Both the position numbers and the translations under genes were made by a program. A stretch of 64,000 nt of DNA from Gimesia alba (GTDB lineage Bacteria; Planctomycetota; Planctomycetia; Planctomycetales; Planctomycetaceae), in the NCBI RefSeq assembly GCF_007744675.1, contig NZ_CP036269.1, positions 2,707,546-2,771,545 of the forward strand, read 5' to 3'. Of the stretch, positions 8,301 to 15,990 are shown piece after piece; positions within the stretch are counted from its first letter, which is position 1, and each line of letters opens with the position of its first letter. The notes beneath the pieces were generated by a model. That model was not told the origin of the DNA, did not search any database, and saw nothing but the letters and a program-made list of their open reading frames with translations.

Positions 8301-8914
8301 ATGGAGCCCATTCCGGTGGGCACAAAGCAGCTCTGGATGAAATTGCCAGTTGGGCCAATGAAGAACTGGAATTAAATCTGACGACAGAAGAGCTGGAACC
8401 TTTAACCGATGATGAAGTTCGGATTCGCCTGTATCAGGCTTATAATAAGCGGTATCGTCCGGAACTCAGTCAGGCGGAACGTTCGCTGATTCTGGAAGTT
8501 CTGGATACCTCCTGGAAAGACCATCTGTATTATATGGATCATCTGCGGTCCGGCATTGGTCTGGTGGGATATGCCCAAAAAGATCCTAAAGTGGAATACC
8601 GTCGTGAAGGAATGAAAGCCTTTGATGCGATGTGGGGCCGGATCGGTCAGCAGGTGACTTCTGCCATCTTCCGACTGGAAAAACAGAGTCCTGATTTTGT
8701 CGGCTCTTTGTGGCAGGTCACTTCGACTGTGCATGAAGAGGTTACGGATGATTATGACTATGATGAACCGGTAAGTGAAGGAGAGCAGCCTCCCGAACCC
8801 ACAGAGCGGTCAATCGAACCGATTGTGAATCAGCAACCGAAGGTCGGCAGAAATGATCTCTGTCCTTGTGGAAGCGGTAAGAAGTATAAAAAGTGCTGCG
8901 GAAAGAATCTGTAG
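5366..8914 (+). CDS. secA: Preprotein translocase ATPase SecA, extended form
   Basis: SecA drives proteins through SecYEG using ATP and acts at the cytoplasmic face of the membrane. Walker A GEGKT is at residues 135-139 and the Walker B DEID at 238-241; the second nucleotide-binding domain contains GRGTDIILGG and the QLRGRSGRQGDPGSS helicase motif. The C-terminus has the SEC-C zinc ligands Cys1166, Cys1168, Cys1177 and Cys1178. At 1182 residues it is far longer than the usual 850-900. The excess lies between about 700 and 1040 and consists of degenerate repeats centred on Trp729, Trp791, Tyr849, Trp918 and Trp996, each resembling the E. coli helical-wing segment. It is followed closely by waaA. 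Confidence 0.97.
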   Translation: MEFLDKLGEWLTTVTAFLERFLTGLFGSSNERQIRKLGFVRDKEGKDEIVPGSMLAEIDSFEPELMKLSDDELKETASKLRARLDAGETLDDILTYAFAAVRESARRNLNMRHYPVQMIGGYFLHKGMIAEMVTGEGKTLVSSLPAFLNALSGKVHIVTVNDYLALRDMEWMGPIHIALGLTVGAIQSRMGPEERQQHYACDITYGTNNEFGFDYLRDNMKPVKELQVQGPLNYAVVDEIDNILIDEARTPLIISGPAQDDLTKYSKANSVALKLTPNVDFEVKEKEHTCHMTDAGVKHAEELAGVESFYTAGNMEWPHLIDNSLKAHHLYKRDVNYVVQQGEVIIVDDHTGRLMPGRQWGDGLHQAVEAKEGVKIKEESQTLATITLQNFFKLYDKLAGMTGTAMTEAEEFWKIYQLDVVSIPTNRPMQRINHPDVIYQTEKEKWNAIADEVREVHKEGRPILVGTVSIEQSEIVSHRLSKYGIPHNVLNAKHHEREAEIIAQAGRKGSVTIATNMAGRGTDIILGGSAEHIAWDELSQKYESRLEVPKAEWDQLVKDIEKREGMDVEAAEVMKLGGLHVIGSERHDSRRIDLQLRGRSGRQGDPGSSRFFLSLEDKLMRVFAGEWVKNILARLGMEEGEAIESGMVSKRIEGAQKKVEERHFEQRKHLLEYDEVMDEQRKAVYGYRQQILDGCNCRDLILEMIERQIDEETERLLDKNYRWDTIAAWCSQEAHIDVDAANVRDMTYDQLVSYLKDEATLQADDLIAEQIAENLPEEYEDDWNWQALSKWTNAHFNLNLNERELKKIGRDGLHQTLFDHAQKAIGRIDFTPLQAFLDEDWGPRSLAGYLDYQFGIEADPKDFNDLSVSEAKDKILEIVKELYREKEVSFPVTVGMYNFLGNQQSGNEANSRVGLVKWANSRFHSNLDQEALKGKQLSEIQNILSAESEKVFVNGEASTRIEQLLTKAYAGESAAASGNGAHSGGHKAALDEIASWANEELELNLTTEELEPLTDDEVRIRLYQAYNKRYRPELSQAERSLILEVLDTSWKDHLYYMDHLRSGIGLVGYAQKDPKVEYRREGMKAFDAMWGRIGQQVTSAIFRLEKQSPDFVGSLWQVTSTVHEEVTDDYDYDEPVSEGEQPPEPTERSIEPIVNQQPKVGRNDLCPCGSGKKYKKCCGKNL

Positions 8915-8961
8915 TTTTCAGAGGATGATGTCGCTTTACTTTACCAGGGGAATGGAATCCC

Positions 8962-10305
8962 GTGCGTTTAATTTCCTATCTATTGAATCTGGCGTACTGC
9001 CTGTTACTGGCAGTGGTATCGCCTGTGATTTTTTACAGAGTGTTGATTCTCAAGAAATATCGATCCGGCTGGGATCAGAAATTTCTAGGAAGTCTGCCTG
9101 AGCGGGATGGTAACCAGCCTTGTTTCTGGTTTCATGCCGTCAGTGTGGGAGAAGTATTACAGTTACCCCCTCTCTTCGAGGAGTTGGCGTCGCAGGATCC
9201 TGATGTGGAATTTGTGATTACCACGACGACGCATACCGGATATGCCGTTGCGAGAGAGAAGTTTCCCCAGCATTGTGTCTGTTACTATCCCTTGGATTTT
9301 TCCTGGGCCGTCTCGCGTGCTTTGCAGCGTATTCAACCAACGGCGGTATTTCTGGTTGAAATGGAGCTCTGGCCGAATTTTGTCTTGGCTGCAGACCGAC
9401 TCAAGATCCCGGTTTCGATCATTAATGGTCGCTTGAGTGAAAACAGTTTGCGTGGCTATCAAAAGATTCGTGCGCTGGTCAGGCCTTTGTTGAATCGACT
9501 GCATCTGATCGCCGTCCAGACAGAGACTTATGCGGACCGGTTTTCAGACCTGAAAGGGAATTCCGAGGGAATTCATGTGACAGGATCGATCAAGTTTGAT
9601 GGGATTCAGATTGAACGGGATGATCCACTCACCAATGAATTGCGAAATGCGTTCCAGTTGAAAGCATCCGAGACAATTCTGTTAGCGGGTAGCACGCAGT
9701 CACCCGAGGAACGAATTGCACTGGATGTTTATCTGGAAGCCAGAAAGCAATTTCCTCAGTTACGGCTGATTTTAGTTCCCCGTCATCAGGAACGTTTTGA
9801 GGAAGTCGCCGGACTGGTGAAACGGTACGGCTTGCCTTTGATTCGTCGCAGCCATCAGAGCCGGGATGACGTTGGTGCTGTTTTGCCCTTTTCCACCAAT
9901 GATAAACCGGCGATTTGCCTGTTGGATACATTAGGTGAGTTGAAGGCCTGCTGGGGATTAGCTGAGTTCGCCTTTGTGGGTGGGAGTCTGACGAAGCGCG
10001 GCGGACAGAATATGATTGAGCCGGCCGGTTTTGGTGCAGCGGTAATGTTTGGGCCGAATACCTGGAATTTTAAAGACGTGGTAGATGCTTTAATTCAACA
10101 CCAGGCGGCTACGGTCGTGCAGAATCAGGGGGAATTGCTCGACATTTTAACAGCCTGGCTGGAAGACCCCGTATCAGCCAGAAGTCAAGGCGAGCGGGCG
10201 CAGGCATTTGTATTGAATCAGCGGGGAGCGACGAGTCGAACCGTTGAATTGATTGTGCCTCTGGTTAAGCCCGGCGAAGAGTCGCCTTGTGATCGGGCCG
10301 CCTAA
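8962..10305 (+). CDS. waaA: 3-deoxy-D-manno-octulosonic acid (KDO) transferase
   Basis: A 447-residue protein that adds KDO to lipid A precursor during LPS assembly, anchored at the inner membrane. The N-terminus has one hydrophobic anchor (residues 4-25). It is followed by FWFHAVSVGEV, the VEMELWPNF signature with its catalytic glutamate, INGRLS, and a C-terminal GT-B half with GGSLTKRGGQNMIEPAG. The start is GTG with a GGGGA site upstream, 47 bases after the secA stop, so the two may be cotranscribed. Its presence supports an LPS-type outer membrane, as known for planctomycetes. Confidence 0.95.
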   Translation: MRLISYLLNLAYCLLLAVVSPVIFYRVLILKKYRSGWDQKFLGSLPERDGNQPCFWFHAVSVGEVLQLPPLFEELASQDPDVEFVITTTTHTGYAVAREKFPQHCVCYYPLDFSWAVSRALQRIQPTAVFLVEMELWPNFVLAADRLKIPVSIINGRLSENSLRGYQKIRALVRPLLNRLHLIAVQTETYADRFSDLKGNSEGIHVTGSIKFDGIQIERDDPLTNELRNAFQLKASETILLAGSTQSPEERIALDVYLEARKQFPQLRLILVPRHQERFEEVAGLVKRYGLPLIRRSHQSRDDVGAVLPFSTNDKPAICLLDTLGELKACWGLAEFAFVGGSLTKRGGQNMIEPAGFGAAVMFGPNTWNFKDVVDALIQHQAATVVQNQGELLDILTAWLEDPVSARSQGERAQAFVLNQRGATSRTVELIVPLVKPGEESPCDRAA

Positions 10306-10326
10306 GGTATTCCGGGATTTACCGCA

Positions 10327-10467
10327 CTGGCTCTATTCAGGGCGAATTTTGAGAAACCTTGTCCAAAAGAGCCAGGCGGAGTAAAGGAACTCTTGTTGAG
10401 TTGATTCAGGGGCTCTACAATTATTTTAAAATAGTTATCTCTGGAGCGCATTCACAAAGGTGATGCG
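10327..10467 (+). promoter_or_regulatory. Structured leader candidate upstream of metK with alternative pairings
   Basis: Lies in the 368-bp gap between waaA and metK. CTGGCTCT (10327-10334) can pair perfectly with AGAGCCAG (10368-10375). The same AGAGCC (10368-10373) can instead pair with GGCTCT (10411-10416), enclosing the nested hairpin AACTC/GAGTT (10388-10402). A further stem, CGCAT-CAC/GTG-ATGCG, lies at 10447-10467, and ATTCAGGG is repeated at 10335 and 10404. Switching between two pairings is typical of attenuators and riboswitches. I do not recognise a known SAM or SAH riboswitch consensus, and no clean U-tract follows. Confidence 0.35.
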
Positions 10468-10673
10468 GTCTATCTTGTTAAGTATCATAGGTTAAAGTGG
10501 CTTTCAGGTCGTTCGCCCGAGTTCAGGTTGATGGAAACATCTCCAGGGGACCCAGGTTGAGAAAGACAGCATGCATTACGCGATAATGAACTATGGCGTG
10601 CTTGAGAGTCGGTCCGGTTCGGACAACACATTTCATGATCACATTATTAAATGCAAAAAGGATGGAGTGACGC

Positions 10674-11852
10674 ATGGCTAATTTTTCGTTCACAAGTGAA
10701 TCTGTCAGTATGGGGCATCCTGACAAAGTATCTGATCAGGTTTCGGATGGTATTCTGGATGCATTACTTGCTGGCGATCCTAATTCACGCGTCGCTTGTG
10801 AAACATTGTGTACCACCGACTTTGTAGTGCTGGCTGGAGAGATCACAAGTAATGCCCAGGTCGATTACGAGAAAATTGCCCGAGATGTGATCCGTGATAT
10901 TGGTTACACCAGCAATGATATCGGCTTTAATGCGGATACCTGTGAAGTACTGGTGAAACTGCATCAACAGAGTGCAGACATCGCCCAGGGGGTCGACGCC
11001 GAAGGAGCCGGCGACCAGGGGCTGATGTTCGGTTATGCCTGCAATCAAACAGAAGAATATATGCCGGTGCCGATTGCACTCTCGCATCGCATTTTGAATA
11101 AGCTGACCGAAATTCGTCAGAATGGTGAAGTGAACTGGTTATTACCTGACAGTAAAAGCCAGGTCACTGTCGATTATGAAGACGGAAAACCGGTTGGAGT
11201 TTCCGCTGTTGTGGTCTCAACCCAGCATACTGATGATATTACTCAGGAAGAAATTCATAAATTCATCATTGAAAATGTGATCAAAGAAGTCATCCCGGCC
11301 AACTTCCTGAGTGACGAGACCAAGTATCATATCAATCCAACCGGTCGGTTTGTGATTGGTGGTCCCCACGGCGATACTGGTCTGACAGGCCGTAAAATTA
11401 TTGTTGATACCTATGGTGGCTGGGGACGTCATGGTGGTGGTGCTTTCAGTGGTAAGGATGCGACAAAAGTCGACCGTTCAGCCGCTTATATGGCACGCTA
11501 TATCGCGAAAAATATTGTTGCAGCAGGGTTAGCGACTGAATGCGAAGTTCAGCTTTCCTATGCCATCGGTGTGGTTGAGCCGACCAGTATTTATGTTGAT
11601 ACCAAGGAAACCTCAGTGATTCCTGAAGAAACGATTTCGGAACTGGTCAGAGACATCTTCCCGTTAAATCCACAGGGAATTATCAACCATCTGCAATTGC
11701 GTCGTCCGATTTTCAGAAAAACTACCTGGGGCGGTCACTTTGGACGTAATGATCCCGATTTTACCTGGGAAGCCACAGACAAAGCTGCTGAGTTGAGAGA
11801 TGCTGCCGGTTTGGGAGCAGAAGTTCCCGAGCCTCAATTTGCCATCTCCTGA
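10674..11852 (+). CDS. metK: S-adenosylmethionine synthetase
   Basis: A 392-residue enzyme that makes S-adenosylmethionine from methionine and ATP in the cytosol, feeding all methyl-transfer reactions and queA, also in this window. Visible signatures are [22 protein letters not shown] at the N-terminus (metal and ATP binding), [12 protein letters not shown] near residue 115 and GGGAFSGKD near residue 258. Length and motif order are normal. A GGATGGAG-type ribosome binding site precedes the ATG. It is probably controlled through its long upstream leader. Confidence 0.98.
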   Translation: MANFSFTSESVSMGHPDKVSDQVSDGILDALLAGDPNSRVACETLCTTDFVVLAGEITSNAQVDYEKIARDVIRDIGYTSNDIGFNADTCEVLVKLHQQSADIAQGVDAEGAGDQGLMFGYACNQTEEYMPVPIALSHRILNKLTEIRQNGEVNWLLPDSKSQVTVDYEDGKPVGVSAVVVSTQHTDDITQEEIHKFIIENVIKEVIPANFLSDETKYHINPTGRFVIGGPHGDTGLTGRKIIVDTYGGWGRHGGGAFSGKDATKVDRSAAYMARYIAKNIVAAGLATECEVQLSYAIGVVEPTSIYVDTKETSVIPEETISELVRDIFPLNPQGIINHLQLRRPIFRKTTWGGHFGRNDPDFTWEATDKAAELRDAAGLGAEVPEPQFAIS

Positions 11853-11912
11853 AATCAGGAGTTGTGTAGGGCTTGAAGTCACTCTCGCCGGGCAGAATGG
11901 AGGATGCTCGTC

Positions 11913-12860
11913 ATGGATAAAACCAACCAACATCAAAATCAGTTCAAGGATCGACCTGTTCAGGGAAAGCCATCTTGGTTGAGGTGGCTCTTCCCTTTTT
12001 TTTTGATCGGCGGCAATCTTCTATTTGCCAGCTTCCTAGTGCTGATGCGGGGAGCAGGCCTGATTCATATCGAGCAGAGTTTTTTGCCTCTGCTGACGAT
12101 TGGCAGTTTGCTTTCCTGTGTTTCAGCAGGGACCCTGCTCGTGATTCGCTTTTTTCGGCTCACGAATCTTTCCAGCGGTCAAAAGCGCGGTTTAACACTG
12201 GCGCTGGTGCTGCCAGTCTTAGCCGGCATGCTGGCTGTTTTGCCTCAGATCGGGCTGAATCTAACGGGGATCCTCTTCTTCAGCCTGGCGTATTTCCTGG
12301 CTTTCGCCGGCGTGTTGGAAGTGATCGATCGTGAGGGTGCGAGCTGGCAGAAACCCGAATGTCTGCCATTTAGCAAGCCTGGGGAAGACAATCTGATTTC
12401 ACAGGAATCTGATCTCCCTGATTTGGATCAGTCCGTTGCTGAATCTGAGTTGCAGGACACTGAAGAGAACAACGAAGCCTTATTTGAAGCGTTGTTAGAA
12501 CAGGCTAATCCTGCTCAGGAAATGCCAGAAGCCGGGGAAAGCAGAGAAAACTGCTCACAGTGGATGAATCGTTCACAGGATCCAGATGGATATGAAGTGA
12601 TCGAAGGCGGGACTCTCGTTGAGTTTGCGAAGCACCAGAAAGTCTGCGTTGTGCATATCGGACTATTTCCTCCAGTAGAGGGGGAGTTACAGGTCGTCTG
12701 TGCCTTTGAATTCGGAATGGCGGTACGAGCCCGTGTGCTGGAAAGACGCGGGTACGGCATCAGTGTCGAAGTCAAACGGACTTATGATCTGGAGCACGCG
12801 TTTGAGATCGAAATGAATTATCGGATAACCAATCAGGCTTTGAATGAAGATGTTGCCTGA
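11913..12860 (+). CDS. Four-helix membrane protein with a cytosolic C-terminal domain, unknown function
   Basis: About 315 residues. Hydrophobic segments near residues 18-42, 50-72, 87-108 and 115-135 predict four membrane helices. An acidic linker (many Glu/Asp/Gln, about 155-220) and a compact C-terminal domain follow, with the VCVVHIGLFPPVEGELQVVCAFE segment. I do not recognise the family. The start is placed at the second ATG (11913), because the GGAGG at 11899-11903 is nine bases from it but touches the ATG at 11904. It follows metK by 60 bases and may be cotranscribed; no functional link is visible. Confidence 0.6.
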   Translation: MDKTNQHQNQFKDRPVQGKPSWLRWLFPFFLIGGNLLFASFLVLMRGAGLIHIEQSFLPLLTIGSLLSCVSAGTLLVIRFFRLTNLSSGQKRGLTLALVLPVLAGMLAVLPQIGLNLTGILFFSLAYFLAFAGVLEVIDREGASWQKPECLPFSKPGEDNLISQESDLPDLDQSVAESELQDTEENNEALFEALLEQANPAQEMPEAGESRENCSQWMNRSQDPDGYEVIEGGTLVEFAKHQKVCVVHIGLFPPVEGELQVVCAFEFGMAVRARVLERRGYGISVEVKRTYDLEHAFEIEMNYRITNQALNEDVA

Positions 12861-13326
12861 ATCAGTCTCTGTTTTAAGGTCGAGTGGATGTGAAATTAGG
12901 AAGAATGGCCGGAACTTTTGATGTAAAATATGCGAAAATGGGTGTTTATGTTTGTTTGCAGGACTGTTGATTTTACCTATATTATACCTTAGCTGGAATT
13001 TTCTATATTTCGCTAGTTTCCAATTTTATGAATCGCTATACTTTGCGGTCATTGTCAGTCACTTGGGGAATTGTCCTAACTGATCATGACGAGTGGGATT
13101 CGAGCATTTCCTTTCTCACAACCAATCTTTATAGCTTATTGATTATTAATGCGGGAACGTTTTGGTAATCACTTAGTGCATCTGCATTTATAACAGGCTC
13201 TTTCATATGTTAAGATTCTGTGTTGAGTGGAATTGTGCTGCATCACGATGGGATTCGTGTTGAATGGAGGTTGGACTCTGTACTTGGTTCAGAGTTTGAC
13301 AATTGCTGAATAAGGATGTCAGGAAC
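12861..13326. other. AT-rich intergenic region before fabH
   Basis: No convincing gene. A possible promoter, TTGCAG followed after about 18 bases by TATTAT, lies near 12957-12985. The stem ACTCTG (13275-13280) with CAGAGT (13290-13295) sits just before fabH. A 46-codon open frame (13028-13168) has no ribosome binding site and is not accepted as a gene. Confidence 0.3.
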
Positions 13327-14475
13327 ATGCACAAGATTTCTTTAAAGTATCAATCAAAAAATCAGGTCAAGTCAAACGACCTCGAGTCGGTTTTGGATGC
13401 GTCCGGTTTGCTGAATCAGCAGATCAAAGTATCGCCTGAGAATAAAAAAATAGAGAGCAAGCGTGGTCGCCAGGTGATTAGTCAACGAACTAATTCATTG
13501 TTGGGAGTACAAATTGTTTCGAGTGGATCTTACGTACCAGACAATGTCGTTACGAATCAGGATCTGCAGGAGCGTTTTGGTTTTGACCCGGAATGGATTG
13601 AACAACGAACTGGTATCTTGGAGCGTCGGCATGCCCCTGCGGATATGGCGACAAGTGATTTGTGCTATGAAGCAGCACAGAAGGCAATTCGTGCCGCCCG
13701 CGTGAATCCGGAAGATATCGATTTGCTGATTGTCGGCACATTCACTCCCGATTTTCAGTGTCCCTCGGTTGCTTGCTTGGTTCAGGACCGATTGGGCCTG
13801 GATGCCCCTGCGATTGATTTACAGGCTGCTTGTGCCGGGTTCATGTATGCGTTAGTGACTGCAGCACAATATGTGGCGACAGGAAACAGTAAACTGGCTC
13901 TGGTGATTGGGGGAGACTGCAACAGTCGCATCGTCAATCCGGAAGACCGCCGCGTCGCGCCTCTGTTTGGAGATGGTGCTGGAGCCGTGTTGCTTGCCAA
14001 GGGAGATCCTCATCAGGGACTGGCCTGTTATCAGACTGGCTCCGATGGAAGCGGTTGTTCTTTGCTGGATCGCCCCGCTGGTGGAACTCGGAATCCTGCG
14101 ACGGCAGAAGATATTCAAGAAGGACGTCACTTTTTAAACATGGATGGTCGCAGCGTTTTCAAATGGGCCGTTCGAACCGTTGCCGATTCCATTGATCTGA
14201 TGCTGACCAAAACCGGCATGAGTGTGCATGACGTGGATCTATTCTTGATGCATCAGGCAAATATCCGGATCATTGACTCCGCTTGTGAGCAACTGGGGAT
14301 TCCCAAGGACAAAGTATTCAACAACCTGGACCGGTATGGGAATACTTCAGGGGGATCGATTCCGATTGTGCTCGATGAAGCATTCAACGCCGGCCTGATC
14401 AACCGTGGCGATACTGTTCTGCTGAGCGGCTTTGGAGCCGGCTTAGCCTGGGGAACCGGGTTGTTCCGCTGGTAA
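13327..14475 (+). CDS. fabH: 3-oxoacyl-ACP synthase III (FabH) with N-terminal extension
   Basis: The enzyme condenses acetyl-CoA with malonyl-ACP to start fatty acid synthesis in the cytosol. With the start at ATG 13327, the catalytic triad is Cys169 (QAACAGF), His309 (LMHQANIRI) and Asn339 (RYGNTSGGS), all intact. The conserved FabH body begins at about residue 58 (LLGVQIVSSGSYVP). The first 57 residues are a polar, basic extension absent from typical FabH. ATG 13327 is preferred over TTG 13303 because AAGGA at 13312-13316 is ten bases upstream. It could be a KAS III-like paralogue, since no other fab genes are nearby. Confidence 0.88.
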   Translation: MHKISLKYQSKNQVKSNDLESVLDASGLLNQQIKVSPENKKIESKRGRQVISQRTNSLLGVQIVSSGSYVPDNVVTNQDLQERFGFDPEWIEQRTGILERRHAPADMATSDLCYEAAQKAIRAARVNPEDIDLLIVGTFTPDFQCPSVACLVQDRLGLDAPAIDLQAACAGFMYALVTAAQYVATGNSKLALVIGGDCNSRIVNPEDRRVAPLFGDGAGAVLLAKGDPHQGLACYQTGSDGSGCSLLDRPAGGTRNPATAEDIQEGRHFLNMDGRSVFKWAVRTVADSIDLMLTKTGMSVHDVDLFLMHQANIRIIDSACEQLGIPKDKVFNNLDRYGNTSGGSIPIVLDEAFNAGLINRGDTVLLSGFGAGLAWGTGLFRW

Positions 14476-14538
14476 GCTTGACATTCGCTCTGGTCCTGTT
14501 TGCTTATTCCGTCTTATCTGTTTGATGACCGCTCCGTT

Positions 14539-15855
14539 TCAGGACGTTTCTTCTGTATCCTGTTCCGATTGGTTTTCCGGCTCGGCTGGTTCTTCTGGTG
14601 TGAAAGGTCGCTCAATGACTGGCTCTCCCGCTTTCGCTACCCCTGCCAGAGGTAGTTCGTCCGTCGGTTCCTGATCTTCGTCGGCATTGTAGACGTGGTC
14701 GAGAGGCGTGCCATCATCACATTTCCGCAGCAGAAAATAGATGACGGTGTTCGCGGACCAGAAAAAACTGATCACGAACCCGGTAAACAGAATATTGAGG
14801 ATTGATCCCCAACCCATGGAAATGGTGGTAGCAAGTGTGTTTTGATTCTGGTGGAATAATTCACTCGCCTGTTTACTGCCCATTCCCCAACTCACACCCC
14901 AGAAGGAGAGATGAGAGACCAGCTGGATGAGTAGTTGTACAAAGAACAGACAGATTGAGGCATAGCAGAGTGTGACGATCACGAGCCAGAGAAAATACCA
15001 GATGCGGCCAAACAGGTAACTGAAGATGCGGCTCAAACCGTCAAATCCGTCACTGTCTTCAACACTGATCGTCGTCATCATCAAAGGCCAGCCAGCGAGT
15101 GTGACGAGCAGAATCAGGCTCATGACAAAGGCAAACAGGAACGCCAGACCCCAGAGTAGACTGACGATGATTCCGCCCGCATCAGGGATATTTCCGAACA
15201 GGCCGATCAACAGGCATAAGATCCAGAAAAACCCCAATCCTGCAAAAGGGAGCAGGGGAGCACTTACCAGGGACAGGATGCGTTTCAGGGAGAATCGGAG
15301 GGCAGATCGGGAGCCAATGTGCTCGTCCTGAGCAAACTGAATGGCGGCGATTCTGGTGATGGCACCACCAAACACGGCCCAGACGATAATGGCCCATAAC
15401 AGTTGTGTCGTGGCATAAGCCAGAGAGCTCCAGCTGGCGTCGATACGAAAGAGCGCTGCGACAGGCTCGGTAAAAAAAGACATCGGCTCAAGTAGCGAGG
15501 TTCCATCACTGAATAAACCGAACGCAGAGAAGCTGTTTTCTCTAAGCAAACTGCTGCCAGACAGTGGTTGCAGCATCTGCTGGGGAGTCTGTGGCGGAAA
15601 CAGGATGTTTGGTTGAACCTGTTGTATGTTTCCCGGCTGTTGCAGCGGTGCGAAGGGAAGTTTGTTAAACAGATGATTTCCCAGAAGTAACAGCAGCAGT
15701 CCAGCCGAGGCCAGCAAAATTTTCTGAAAATCGACAGCCAGTCGAAAGACGCGAAAAAGATGCAGCCAGGGAAAAAGCGTTTTGTACGGTATTGGTTCAG
15801 ATATGAGAGAAGGTTTTTGATTCATCATAATCAGAATGATTATCCAGAGGCCCAC
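14539..15855 (-). CDS. Multi-pass membrane protein of unknown function
   Basis: A 438-residue protein with about six hydrophobic segments, among them residues near 45-65, 145-170, 195-225, 235-265, 280-315 and 345-370. The loop between the first two helices is rich in Pro and Gln (about 70-110). The C-terminal tail is acidic and proline-rich and likely faces the cytoplasm. No transporter or enzyme motif is recognisable. It converges with fabH; the gap of 63 bases shows no terminator. Confidence 0.6.
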   Translation of the reverse strand: MGLWIIILIMMNQKPSLISEPIPYKTLFPWLHLFRVFRLAVDFQKILLASAGLLLLLLGNHLFNKLPFAPLQQPGNIQQVQPNILFPPQTPQQMLQPLSGSSLLRENSFSAFGLFSDGTSLLEPMSFFTEPVAALFRIDASWSSLAYATTQLLWAIIVWAVFGGAITRIAAIQFAQDEHIGSRSALRFSLKRILSLVSAPLLPFAGLGFFWILCLLIGLFGNIPDAGGIIVSLLWGLAFLFAFVMSLILLVTLAGWPLMMTTISVEDSDGFDGLSRIFSYLFGRIWYFLWLVIVTLCYASICLFFVQLLIQLVSHLSFWGVSWGMGSKQASELFHQNQNTLATTISMGWGSILNILFTGFVISFFWSANTVIYFLLRKCDDGTPLDHVYNADEDQEPTDELPLAGVAKAGEPVIERPFTPEEPAEPENQSEQDTEETS

Positions 15856-15990
15856 AGATGAGATAGATGCTGATCAGATTGCAGTGTGCAATTCAAGAAC
15901 CGAAGACGAAATGCCTGACAATCCTTTTGACGCGTATTATAGACACTCTGGTGGATTTGATGCTATCGCAGACTGTGTTTACCAGCAATT

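Noticed and set aside
13028..13168. 46-codon open frame before fabH
   Set aside because: No ribosome binding site and no familiar motif; AT-rich non-coding character around it.
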